A program made the position numbers and the translations under genes. This document shows, piece after piece, positions 35,020 through 43,436 of a DNA stretch of 48,765 nucleotides. Within the stretch, counting starts at the first letter, position 1; each line of letters starts with the position of its first letter. The DNA comes from Chloroflexota bacterium. GTDB lineage: Bacteria; Chloroflexota; Dehalococcoidia; Lucifugimonadales; G022566795. The stretch lies in contig JADFIF010000005.1 in assembly GCA_022566795.1 (NCBI GenBank), positions 1-48,765 of the forward strand. Reading direction: 5' to 3'. The notes below the pieces were generated by a model. That model was not told the DNA's origin. It was given only the letters and a program-made list of their open reading frames with translations, and made no database searches.

Positions 35020-35700
35020 ATGAAAAAGCAGGTCGCGGTCATAGGTTTGGGGCGTTTCGGCTCCAGCGTAGCGAGGTCTCTCTACAATCTGGGACATGAC
35101 GTCCTCGCCATCGACACCGACGAGAGTCGGGTCCAGGACATCATGGGCCAGGCCACCTACGCGCTTAGCGGCGATGCCACCAACGAGGCTGTTCTCAGGG
35201 AGCTGGGAATCGCTGACTACGATGCGGCAGTGGTGGCCATTGGCTCCAACATAGTGTCGAGCATTATGGCCTCGGTCTTGCTAAAAACGATGGGCGTGCC
35301 GTACGTGGTGTCGCGTGCCCAAAATGAGCTGCACGGGAACAGCTTGGAGCGCATTGGCGTCGATAAGGTCGTCCATGCGGAGTCTGAGATGGGAATACGC
35401 CTCGGGCACAGCCTCTTCAATCCCAACGTGCAGGAGTACCTGGAGCTGACGCCGAACTTCGGGATCAGCAAGATGAGGGTCTCCAAGCGGTTCGTCAATA
35501 TGAGCCTCAAAGAGCTCGGATTCTCCAATGCCCGAGACAAGTATGGACTGGTCGTGCTGGCAATTCGGAGAGGGAAAGACATCACGTTGAATCCCGACAC
35601 CGACGACAAGCTTCAGGCTGGCGACCTCCTCGTGCTGGCCGGTCGAGACGAGCTGCTGGATCGACTGGAGCTCGCCCACGACGGGGTCGATGGCCTCTAG
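35020..35700 (+). CDS. TrkA/KtrA-family K+ channel regulatory protein (RCK_N + RCK_C)
   Basis: KKQVAVIGLGRFGSSVARSLYNLGHDVLAIDTDESRVQ...GDATNEAVLRELGI...VLAGRDELLDRLE. Confidence 0.93.
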   Translation: MKKQVAVIGLGRFGSSVARSLYNLGHDVLAIDTDESRVQDIMGQATYALSGDATNEAVLRELGIADYDAAVVAIGSNIVSSIMASVLLKTMGVPYVVSRAQNELHGNSLERIGVDKVVHAESEMGIRLGHSLFNPNVQEYLELTPNFGISKMRVSKRFVNMSLKELGFSNARDKYGLVVLAIRRGKDITLNPDTDDKLQAGDLLVLAGRDELLDRLELAHDGVDGL

Positions 35701-35844
35701 TACTTGGTCAGCAAGAAAACGATACGTACTTTTTCCCACCACCGGCCCGTGAGATTTATGGTCTGGGGGGAGCCCGAGGGGCTTGTCCCCTCGGACCCTC
35801 GGGGGCGGGCGCGATGTATCAAGACTTATGCCACCAAGCACTAG
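35697..35844. mobile_element. MITE-like repeat family A, copy A3 (short form)
   Basis: ctagtacttggtcagcaagaaaacgatacgtact...tatcaagacttatgccaccaagcactag; 12-bp TIR CTAGTACTTGGT / CTAGTGCTTGGT with 1 mismatch. Confidence 0.85.
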
Positions 35845-35967
35845 CCTCGACCACCTCCACGCAGTCCCGTGGCCCGCGTCTCCGCGGAGCCCCTTGCAAT
35901 TGCGATGAGCAAACCTTAGTATTTTCTGGGACACGCAGACGGCTTGGATAAGGGTGTGTAAAGTACT

Positions 35968-36423
35968 ATGACATTGTCTTCGGCACTGGTTGCCGTGCGA
36001 GGCGTCAAGTGCGACGATGACGTGGTTCGATTAGCTTGCGAGCTACTTAGCGCCAAGAAGGGCAAGCTCTATATTCTCCATGTGATAGAGGTGGAGCGAG
36101 GGCTGCCGGTGGACGCCGAGATAGATCTTGCCACGGCGCGAGGTGAGGAGGTTCTGAGCCATCTCGAGGAGGTAGCCGCGCATTACAAGTGCGAGATAGA
36201 CGCAGAGCTCATACAGGCGAGACACGCCGGCTCGGGTGTGGTTCAGGAGGCGGTCGAAAAAGCGGTCGACTCCATCGTTCTCGGGCTGCCGTATAGAGAG
36301 CGATACGGCTCGTTTTCGATGGGCAACACGATTCCCTATGTGCTGAAGAACGCCCCCTGTAGGGTGATCCTGTGGAGGGACCCAATGTGGGACCCCTCCA
36401 GCAACGGGCAGCTGAGTCGGTAG
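35968..36423 (+). CDS. universal stress protein family protein
   Basis: VRLACELLSAKKGKLYILHVIEV...IQARHAGSGVVQEAVEKAVDSIVLGLPYRERYGSFSMGNTIPYVLKNAPCRVILWRDP. Confidence 0.8.
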   Translation: MTLSSALVAVRGVKCDDDVVRLACELLSAKKGKLYILHVIEVERGLPVDAEIDLATARGEEVLSHLEEVAAHYKCEIDAELIQARHAGSGVVQEAVEKAVDSIVLGLPYRERYGSFSMGNTIPYVLKNAPCRVILWRDPMWDPSSNGQLSR

Positions 36424-36460
36424 GCTCGGGGCCCGCTAAGGCGTACGACCTACTCCCAAC

Positions 36461-36907
36461 ATGCGCGCTTCAACCAACGAGACCGACGCCCGGACGAAGC
36501 TCGTGGTCATCATGGGGGCAGGACGGGTTGGCCTGTCCGCGGCGGTCTCGCTCTCGGACGAGGGGCATACGGTCCACCTGTTGGACTTGTCCGAAGGCGC
36601 GTTCGAGCTGGTGCCGCAGGGCAAAGTTGAAGACGGGCAGATCGTGCCTATGGTTGGCGACGGCACTCTCGAGAAGGACCTGCGGAGGGCGATGACCCAG
36701 GATGCCGACGTCTTCATAGCGGTGTCACGCAAGGACGCGAGCAATGCGATGGCCGCCCAGATGGCGAAGCACGTATTTCGGGTGTCCACCGTCATTTGCA
36801 GGATAAACGACCCAACTCGTAAGGAGATGTACAGTCAGCTGGGCCTGGTTACAATCAGCGCGACGAGAATGGTCACCGACATGGTGCTGGACGCCTCACG
36901 CGCCTAG
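36461..36907 (+). CDS. TrkA-N (RCK_N) domain protein, single domain
   Basis: KLVVIMGAGRVGLSAAVSLSDEGHTVHLLDLSEGAFELV...MVGDGTLEKDLRRAMTQDADVFIAVSRKDASNAMAAQMAKHVFRVSTVICRINDP. Confidence 0.88.
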   Translation: MRASTNETDARTKLVVIMGAGRVGLSAAVSLSDEGHTVHLLDLSEGAFELVPQGKVEDGQIVPMVGDGTLEKDLRRAMTQDADVFIAVSRKDASNAMAAQMAKHVFRVSTVICRINDPTRKEMYSQLGLVTISATRMVTDMVLDASRA

Positions 36908-36913
36908 CAGCGA

Positions 36914-37333
36914 ATGTACTTCGTCATAGTCGGGACAGGACGCGTCGGCGGCTCGCTGGCCAGGTGGTTGGTCGCGGCGGGTCACGAGGTGTCCACCGTC
37001 GACATCTGCCCTGCCAGATGCGCGGAGCTCGACGACGAGTTGGGCAGCGTCTCGGTCTTGGGCGACGGCACCGAAGCCGGGATTCTTGCCCGGGCGGGAG
37101 CCAACAGGGCCGACGTCTTTGTGGCCGCGACCGGGAGCGACGAGGACAACCTGGCGGCGTGTCAGCTTGCCCGCCACCGGTTCGGGGCTACTCGCACTGC
37201 GGCACTAGTCCACATCCCCGAGCACGAGCGGCTGTTCAATCTCCTGGGGATCGATATCTGCATCAACACGACGGCGCTTGTCGTGGTGAAGATCGAGGAT
37301 ATCCTCAGTGGACTATTCGTCGATGAAGGGTAA
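36914..37333 (+). CDS. TrkA-N (RCK_N) domain protein, single domain
   Basis: MYFVIVGTGRVGGSLARWLVAAGHEVSTVDICPARCAELDDELGSVSVLGDGTEAGILARAGANRADVFVAATGSDEDNLAACQLAR. Confidence 0.88.
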   Translation: MYFVIVGTGRVGGSLARWLVAAGHEVSTVDICPARCAELDDELGSVSVLGDGTEAGILARAGANRADVFVAATGSDEDNLAACQLARHRFGATRTAALVHIPEHERLFNLLGIDICINTTALVVVKIEDILSGLFVDEG

Positions 37334-37340
37334 GTCGGGC

Positions 37341-38177
37341 ATGACCAAGCGCCTTGCCTATCTGGGTCCCCCGGGCACCTACTCTGAGCAGGCGGCCCTT
37401 GCCCATGACGCAGAGGCCGAGCTGTTGCCGTTCCCCTCCTTCGCCTCCGCCGCCGCGGCCGTCGACTCCGGAGGGGCCGATCAGGCCGTCCTTCCGATCG
37501 AAAACAGCCTCGAAGGGGCCGTCACCGATACCCTCGACGTGCTGATCCACCAGTCGCACCTCTTCATTCGAAACGAGATCGTTGTCCCGATACACCACTG
37601 CCTGGTGATCGAGGCCGACGCCGACGCCGATCAGATAGAGGTCATCTACTCGCACCCGCAGTCGCTGGCCCAGTGCCGCCGATTCCTCGAGAAGCGCTTC
37701 CCCGGTATAGGGCAGGTCGCGTCGCTGAGCAACTCGGCGGCGGTGGAGGACATGCAGAAGAGCACACTACGCGCCGCGGCTATCGCTCCGGAGCGGGCCG
37801 CAGAAATCTACGGCGCCAGGGTCGTGGAGCGCGGCGTGCAGGACGACCCCAACAACCTCACGCGGTTTGTGGTGCTGGCGACGTCCGATCACCCTAGGAC
37901 AGGGGCCGACAAGACTTCGATCTGCTTTGACTTTGGTGACGACGCGCCGGGTATCCTACACGCGGTCCTCGGTGAATTCTCAAGCCGCGGCATCAACCTG
38001 TCGAAGATCGAGAGCCGCCCCACCAGGCGGACCCTGGGCCGCTACATCTTCCTCGTTGACGTGGAGGGTCATCGCGAAGACCCGCTCATGGCAGAGGCGT
38101 TGGCGAGCGTCGAGGCCCAGGTATCGACGTTCAAGGTCTTTGGCTCTTACCCGATGCACGTATCTTCGGCGGTCTGA
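37341..38177 (+). CDS. pheA: prephenate dehydratase
   Basis: MTKRLAYLGPPGTYSEQAAL...ADQAVLPIENSLEGAVTDTLD...NNLTRFVVLA...C-terminal ACT domain (GINLSKIESRPTRRTLGRYIFLVDVEGH). Confidence 0.95.
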   Translation: MTKRLAYLGPPGTYSEQAALAHDAEAELLPFPSFASAAAAVDSGGADQAVLPIENSLEGAVTDTLDVLIHQSHLFIRNEIVVPIHHCLVIEADADADQIEVIYSHPQSLAQCRRFLEKRFPGIGQVASLSNSAAVEDMQKSTLRAAAIAPERAAEIYGARVVERGVQDDPNNLTRFVVLATSDHPRTGADKTSICFDFGDDAPGILHAVLGEFSSRGINLSKIESRPTRRTLGRYIFLVDVEGHREDPLMAEALASVEAQVSTFKVFGSYPMHVSSAV

Positions 38178-38220
38178 AACGGGCGAGAGCGATTCAGAGC
38201 CGCTATCAGGGCTCGAATTC

Positions 38221-38250
38221 GTGCGCGCAGGCACACCTGCGTGCGCGTGC
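38221..38250. terminator. GC-rich hairpin between convergent pheA and the YtxH-like gene
   Basis: gtgcgcgcaggcacacctgcgtgcgc; no clear T-tract. Confidence 0.3.
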
Positions 38251-38285
38251 GGTCTTCAGATGACCACCCAAGGACCGAGCGAGGT

Positions 38286-38789
38286 TTAGGCCTGCTTATC
38301 CTCTGGGTTCTGCTGCGGGGTTTCGCTGCCGTCCACCCCATCGGTGGTGCCATCAGTGGCGCCGTCGATGCTGTCAGGCTCCAGGATGTCCCGACCACCA
38401 CCACCTATCCGAGAGGCGACCTGCTCCATTACTGGGCCGACGCGCTCCCGCATCGACTCGACCGCCGGATTAACCCTCTGGCGCACAGACGCCACGGCTG
38501 GGTTCACGCGCTCACGGATGGTCTCCACCGCCGGGTTGATCCGCTCTCGAACACTGTCGACCGTCGGCCGAACGCGCTCCCGCACATTCTCGACGGTCGG
38601 CGACATGCGCTGGCGCATCACCGCTGCCATCTCCTCGGCGCGCGACCGCCATGCCTCGCTCCGGTCGCTCAGGTCGGCGCGCATCTCAGCGCCGGCGCGT
38701 GGCGCGAGCATAATCCCAATCACCGCTCCAACCATACCGCCGACCAGGAAGCCCAATGCGAAGGAGCCCCCGCCATCGTCGTTAGCCAT
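38286..38789 (-). CDS. YtxH-like membrane-anchored protein with 11-residue repeats
   Basis: GFLVGGMVGAVIGIMLAPRAGAEMRADL (YtxH-like N-term) followed by six RxRVxPxVExV units. Confidence 0.8.
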   Translation of the reverse strand: MANDDGGGSFALGFLVGGMVGAVIGIMLAPRAGAEMRADLSDRSEAWRSRAEEMAAVMRQRMSPTVENVRERVRPTVDSVRERINPAVETIRERVNPAVASVRQRVNPAVESMRERVGPVMEQVASRIGGGGRDILEPDSIDGATDGTTDGVDGSETPQQNPEDKQA

Positions 38790-39075
38790 TGTTGCCCCCT
38801 TGTTTCTTCTTTCGCCTGCTCAATCCCGAGATGAACGCCAGAATCTTTCCGGCCCCAAAAGCTACCCCCGAGCCAGCCGTAGCCGGCTTTACCAGACTGC
38901 CTGAGACGGTCGACATCATGTCCTCTACGCCCTTGGCGGTTCGCTTCGCAGAGTTCAGAACAGCCGACACCTTGCGGACGAGAACAACGCCCATCACCAG
39001 CGTCACTAGCAGCAGCACGATGAACGCGATGTCCCTGATCACCGCGATAATTTCCGCAGCGTCAGTGAAGGTCAA
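38782..39075 (-). CDS. small membrane protein, hypothetical
   Basis: AEIIAVIRDIAFIVLLLVTLVMGVVLVRKVSAVLNSAKRTAKGVEDMMSTVSG; 8-nt overlap with the YtxH-like gene. Confidence 0.7.
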   Translation of the reverse strand: MTFTDAAEIIAVIRDIAFIVLLLVTLVMGVVLVRKVSAVLNSAKRTAKGVEDMMSTVSGSLVKPATAGSGVAFGAGKILAFISGLSRRKKKQGGNNG

Positions 39076-39273
39076 GCGAGCTCCCGTCCGATAACACTAT
39101 CGTATCATGTTGATTTTCGAAGTCGCAAGCTGCACTCGTCCGCGTTCGACAACCTGCCTGCGACAGCACGAAAGCCGTGGTATGTAGCATGCGGGCTTCC
39201 GCAGGATAGACGCTACGACCCGCAATGCATAGATCTAGCTGAGGGGAAGACTCCTGCCCTATCTGGGTTAAGG

Positions 39274-40278
39274 TTAGGGGCGAATCAGTATCCTCACAGA
39301 CCCGCTGGGATCTTTGCGCTGCGTCAAGACGCTGTGATTGCCCTTCTCGGCCCATACGATGACGTCGTAGGTGTTGAGGACATCGGGGATAATCACTTCA
39401 ATGAAGGCCTCGCGGTCCTTTTCTACCTGGCCACTGAGGGCGGCTATGATTCCGGCGCACGTCTTGCCAGTTCCATCGATGACGACCCAGCCATTGCTGG
39501 ACTCACCGGACCCGCTGGTGGCCTCGGCCCCGTTGCCGGGGGCGAGGGTTGAGGCGTACACGTCGATCGCCCCGGTCTGCCGCATCTCGAGCTGCCGCTT
39601 GAACTCGGCCACTGCGTCGCGGTGCACGCCGGACGTGCGGTCCCCCTTCTGGCAGACGGCGCCACGGACCCCGACGATGTCAGGATTGATCCTCGCCAGC
39701 TCGTCGAGGTCACTTATCCGTAGATGGCCAGACAGGGCCGTGCTCATGCCCAGCTCTTTGCCCTCGAAAACCATGTCTCGAAGCTCGGGCTCGGTCAGGA
39801 AGTCGAACAGGTTCCGTCCGTCCTTCGTTAGCGTGTCGATAAGATAGCCGTCGCATTGGCCTTCATGAGCCAGCTTAACCGTGAGGTGAGGGTCCAGACC
39901 GTCGTAGAGCGGATTGTCGGCGAACAACGAGCCGATGAGCTTCGTTTCGAATCCATCGAGCGCCTGCTTGGCCGCCAGCAGCGTCTCGACAGCGTAATCG
40001 TACTCCGTGTTCATGAATCCGACTTTGACCGACGTCGCCTTGAGGACGCCGGCGGTATAGGCGGCCATGGCCACTGTCCCGATCTGGTTCGGTACTACTC
40101 CCAGCGTCACACTGGTATGTCGGTCCAGCGGGATCGCTTCTCGAACGTCTCGCACGATATGGGGATGCGCAGAGCCCACCAGGGCCTCCTGGAGGTTCTT
40201 CACGTCGACGATGTCCGCTCCGCCCTCAAGAGCCTCGATAGACTCCGGCAGATTCTGGACACTTACCATCAAAATCAT
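39274..40278 (-). CDS. (5-formylfuran-3-yl)methyl phosphate synthase-like (MfnB) domain fused to a TusA-like domain
   Basis: MILMVSVQNLPESIEALEGGADIVDVKNLQEALVGSAHP...TSVKVGFMN...GYLIDTLTKDGRNLFDFLT...PDIVGVRGAVCQKGDR; C-term TCAGIIAAL...IEVIIPDVLNTYDVIVWAEKGNHSVLTQRKDPSGSVRILIRP. Confidence 0.82.
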   Translation of the reverse strand: MILMVSVQNLPESIEALEGGADIVDVKNLQEALVGSAHPHIVRDVREAIPLDRHTSVTLGVVPNQIGTVAMAAYTAGVLKATSVKVGFMNTEYDYAVETLLAAKQALDGFETKLIGSLFADNPLYDGLDPHLTVKLAHEGQCDGYLIDTLTKDGRNLFDFLTEPELRDMVFEGKELGMSTALSGHLRISDLDELARINPDIVGVRGAVCQKGDRTSGVHRDAVAEFKRQLEMRQTGAIDVYASTLAPGNGAEATSGSGESSNGWVVIDGTGKTCAGIIAALSGQVEKDREAFIEVIIPDVLNTYDVIVWAEKGNHSVLTQRKDPSGSVRILIRP

Positions 40279-40302
40279 CGCAGATCACCCATAAAGAGTA
40301 GA

Positions 40303-41268
40303 CTAGGCCCGGACGGCCTCGATGTCCTTCTTCAACTCGCGCTTCTCGTCGTCGGTCAGGTCCGAGAGCGGAGGCCTCACGTGACCTCCGGCCATGCCCA
40401 TCAGCTCGCCCCAGTACTTGCAAAGAGGCGCCGGCAGGGCGCCCTTCTGCTTCTGCACGATGCGGGTCCACCACTTGTCAGACACCTGTTTGATGGGCTT
40501 GATCTTTTCGTCGTAAAAATCGTCGTCCAGGTCTCCGCGCATGGCCTTGTCGATGAACTGGACGTAGTAGTTCTCGTCGGGCGTGTCGAACCGCCAGTCC
40601 GACGTGTTGGCGAACATCACCTGCTGCTCGAAGCCGAGCTCTCGACCCTTGAACAGTATCCACTCGTCCGGCGTGCTGATGATCGAATCCCGGCCGATGA
40701 GTTGGTGGGTCTCTATCGACAGCTCCTGATTGAAGCTGGCCTCTTTCACGCCTACGACACTGGGTATCCGGCAGATCTGCGCGAGGCCTTGAGCGCTCAT
40801 GACGATGCCAAACTGCGGCGAGTTGTAGAACATGATGGCCAGCGGCGTGCCTTCGGCGAGCATCCTCACCCAGTCTACCACCTGTTGCTCGGTCTTGGTG
40901 ACGATGTATGGCGCGGCCACGATGAGCAGGTCGAAGCCGACCTCGTTGGCGTGCTCGGCCAGCGCGAGCATCGACTTGGCGGATGTGTGGGTCACGTGGG
41001 CCGCGATAGGCCACTCGCCGTTCGCCTCCTCGGAGACCAAATCGTACACGCGGGTGCGCTCCTCGTGGGTTAGGCTCCAGAACTCGCCCATGCCCCAGGT
41101 GCAGCCGCCGCCCTGTGTGCCGAGCGATCGGATGTGGCGGACATTTCCGCGAAGTCCATCCTCGTCCAACTCGTCGTCCGGCGTGAACGGCGTCATGATT
41201 GTGGTCCACTGGCCGCGTAGGTTTTCCCGCGCCCAGTCCATGGCTTCGCTTTTCGAGTATTCGGCCAC
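40303..41268 (-). CDS. dihydrodipicolinate synthase (DapA) family protein
   Basis: WTTIMTPFTPDDELDEDGLRGNVRHIRSLGTQGGGCTWGMGEFWSLTHEERTRVYD...LLIVAAPYIVTKTEQQVVDWVRMLAEGTPLAIMFYNSPQFG...VVGVKEASFN. Confidence 0.88.
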   Translation of the reverse strand: MAEYSKSEAMDWARENLRGQWTTIMTPFTPDDELDEDGLRGNVRHIRSLGTQGGGCTWGMGEFWSLTHEERTRVYDLVSEEANGEWPIAAHVTHTSAKSMLALAEHANEVGFDLLIVAAPYIVTKTEQQVVDWVRMLAEGTPLAIMFYNSPQFGIVMSAQGLAQICRIPSVVGVKEASFNQELSIETHQLIGRDSIISTPDEWILFKGRELGFEQQVMFANTSDWRFDTPDENYYVQFIDKAMRGDLDDDFYDEKIKPIKQVSDKWWTRIVQKQKGALPAPLCKYWGELMGMAGGHVRPPLSDLTDDEKRELKKDIEAVRA

Positions 41269-41454
41269 TTCGTATCTCCTGTAGGGGCCTGTTCAGCGAA
41301 AAATATCATACCATGGTGGGGGTGCGTGTCAACCGAAATGGCGGGTCGCAAAGAGAGGTTTCGGGCGCAGGGAAACCGGAGACAGCGGCTCGCCGCGAGG
41401 CTGCTCCCAGGCTACTCAAGGGTGGACGCCCCAGACCGACGAGGCCCCCAGGGG

Positions 41455-42699
41455 CTACCTGTCGTCCCCCATCCTGAACAGCTCTTCGAGCGCCTGAAGC
41501 TGCGACTTGTCGGCATCCTGTCGCAGGTACTTGGTGGGCTGGTGGAGGAGCTTCTTGACGATGGATCTTGTCAGGGCCTCGACCACCTCGCGGTCGTTGG
41601 CTGAGATATCGGTCAGCCTGCGTAACGCGCGCTCCAGCTCTCGCTTCCGAATCTGCTCGGCCTGCTGCTGGAGGGTTTTTATGACGGGCACGGCGTCCAG
41701 GCCATCCCACCACTTGAGGAATCGCGCGACCTCTTCATCGACGATGGCTTCGGCGTCGGTCGCTGCCCGGTGCCGCTCCTCGAGGTTCTCCTCGGCTATC
41801 GACGCTAGGCCGTCGATATTGAAGAGGGTCGTTCCCTTGAGCTCCTCGACTCGAGGGTCGACGTCCCGCGGCATCGCAAGGTCGAAGAAGAACTGCGGTT
41901 GGACTCTGCCCGAGTTGGACACCATGTCCGGCGTAACGATGAAGCCGGGGGAGTCGGTTGCCGCAATGACGATATCCGCGTCCGCGAGCGCGGCGGGTAT
42001 CTCCGAGAACAGGGCTACTCTGGCTCCGAGGGACTCGGAGAGCTCGTAGGCCCGTTCCTTGGTACGGTTGGATACGACGAGGTCGCTGACTCCCACGGTT
42101 CTGAGGGCGCTCGCCACCAGCCTGCCCGCTTCCCCGGCGCCGATGAGCAGCACCTTCAGGGGTCTCAGGTCTCCCAGGACCCTCTGCGCCAGACGCACTC
42201 CCGCGTAGCTTACCGATAGCGCATTGCGACCGACGTCTGTCTCCTCGCGCACGCGGCGCCCTGCCCGAACACCGGCGTGGAACAGGCCCACCAGCGGTAA
42301 CTCCGCGGACTCGTGCTCCGTCGCCGCCGCCAGCGAATCGCGGACCTGCCCAAGAATCTGCGATTCGCCTACGATCATCGAGTCGAGTCCACCCGCCACC
42401 CTGAACAGGTGGCGCACGGCCTCGCCATCGATGTAGTCGTAGAGATGGGGGGCAAGATCTTCGGTCCGCAAGCCGTGGAACTCGGCCAGGAAGACCTTGA
42501 CCTGCTGGAGCGCGGCCGCAGGCTCGTCGGAAACCGAGTACACCTCGGTGCGGTTGCACGTAGAGAGGATGACTCCCTCACCGACCCGGCTCTTCAGAGC
42601 CGGCAGCGCCTCGGCGAGGTGTTCTTTGGGGAAGGCAACGCTCTCCCGGACCTGGAGCGGCGCGGTCTTGTGGTTCAGCCCAACTAGCAGGATGTGCAT
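41455..42699 (-). CDS. hemA: glutamyl-tRNA reductase
   Basis: MHILLVGLNHKTAPLQVRESVAF...EGVILSTCNRTEVYSV...RVAGGLDSMIVGESQILGQVRDSL; ATG at 42699 used. Confidence 0.96.
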   Translation of the reverse strand: MHILLVGLNHKTAPLQVRESVAFPKEHLAEALPALKSRVGEGVILSTCNRTEVYSVSDEPAAALQQVKVFLAEFHGLRTEDLAPHLYDYIDGEAVRHLFRVAGGLDSMIVGESQILGQVRDSLAAATEHESAELPLVGLFHAGVRAGRRVREETDVGRNALSVSYAGVRLAQRVLGDLRPLKVLLIGAGEAGRLVASALRTVGVSDLVVSNRTKERAYELSESLGARVALFSEIPAALADADIVIAATDSPGFIVTPDMVSNSGRVQPQFFFDLAMPRDVDPRVEELKGTTLFNIDGLASIAEENLEERHRAATDAEAIVDEEVARFLKWWDGLDAVPVIKTLQQQAEQIRKRELERALRRLTDISANDREVVEALTRSIVKKLLHQPTKYLRQDADKSQLQALEELFRMGDDR

Positions 42700-43102
42700 C
42701 GAGAGGTCGCGACCCTCTGGCTGCAATGCAGCCGACCCGGGTGTGGTTGCAGGCCGGAAAAACTCTGGTCTTCGTTCACAATCTTACTACGTCGCGCTCA
42801 TTGACAACAGTGCCTCCGCTACTGAGCACCGGAGCTGGACTGGACATCGCGGAATAGGCTATCCGAGCCTCCGCGATCAAGCTCTTCTGCTCGGTCTGCG
42901 GACGAAGGGCACGATTGGACCGATGTAGAGCCGGGGGAGTAACGGAGTGGGGCGACGCCACTATGCGGTGAGCCTGACGGGGTCCCTGGAACAAAAGTGT
43001 GCCCCTCTCCCGGTAAGAAAGGGGCGAGGCGGATGCTCGGAAGCGTCTTCGGCACTCTGCTGGAGGCGCGCGCTTGCGGACCTGAGTCGCCCTGGCGGCA
43101 TG

Positions 43103-43294
43103 CTAGCCCTTGACGGCGGTTTTGTACTGGGTGCGGAGACAACGCGTGCATATCTTCACTCGCCGCGGTGCTCCGCCAAGGTTTATGGTGGCCCTATGAA
43201 CGTTCGCAAACCAACGCGTCCTCGTTCGGCGCTTCGAGTGGCTCACGTTGTTCCCGGACTGGCCCGCCTTCAAACAGATCTCACATCTGGCCAT
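43103..43294 (-). CDS. rpmB: 50S ribosomal protein L28
   Basis: MARCEICLKAGQSGNNVSHSKRRTRTRWFANVHRATINLGGAPRRVKICTRCLRTQYKTAVKG; CxxC pairs retained. Confidence 0.95.
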   Translation of the reverse strand: MARCEICLKAGQSGNNVSHSKRRTRTRWFANVHRATINLGGAPRRVKICTRCLRTQYKTAVKG

Positions 43295-43436
43295 GTCTTA
43301 CCTTTGACTGCCCCTAGCCGGTTCAGTAGAATCCATTGCAGAGGCCCTAACCCGCCAGGCGGGTGCCGGACGGCTCCCTAGGCCGTCTTGTTAACGTAGC
43401 ATAGGGCGCTGGATTCGGCAACGGTGAACCGGGCCA

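Noticed and set aside
42700-43100. possible structured ncRNA between hemA and rpmB
   Set aside because: Several weak inverted repeats but no recognised riboswitch, 6S or SRP signature by eye; needs an Infernal/Rfam scan.
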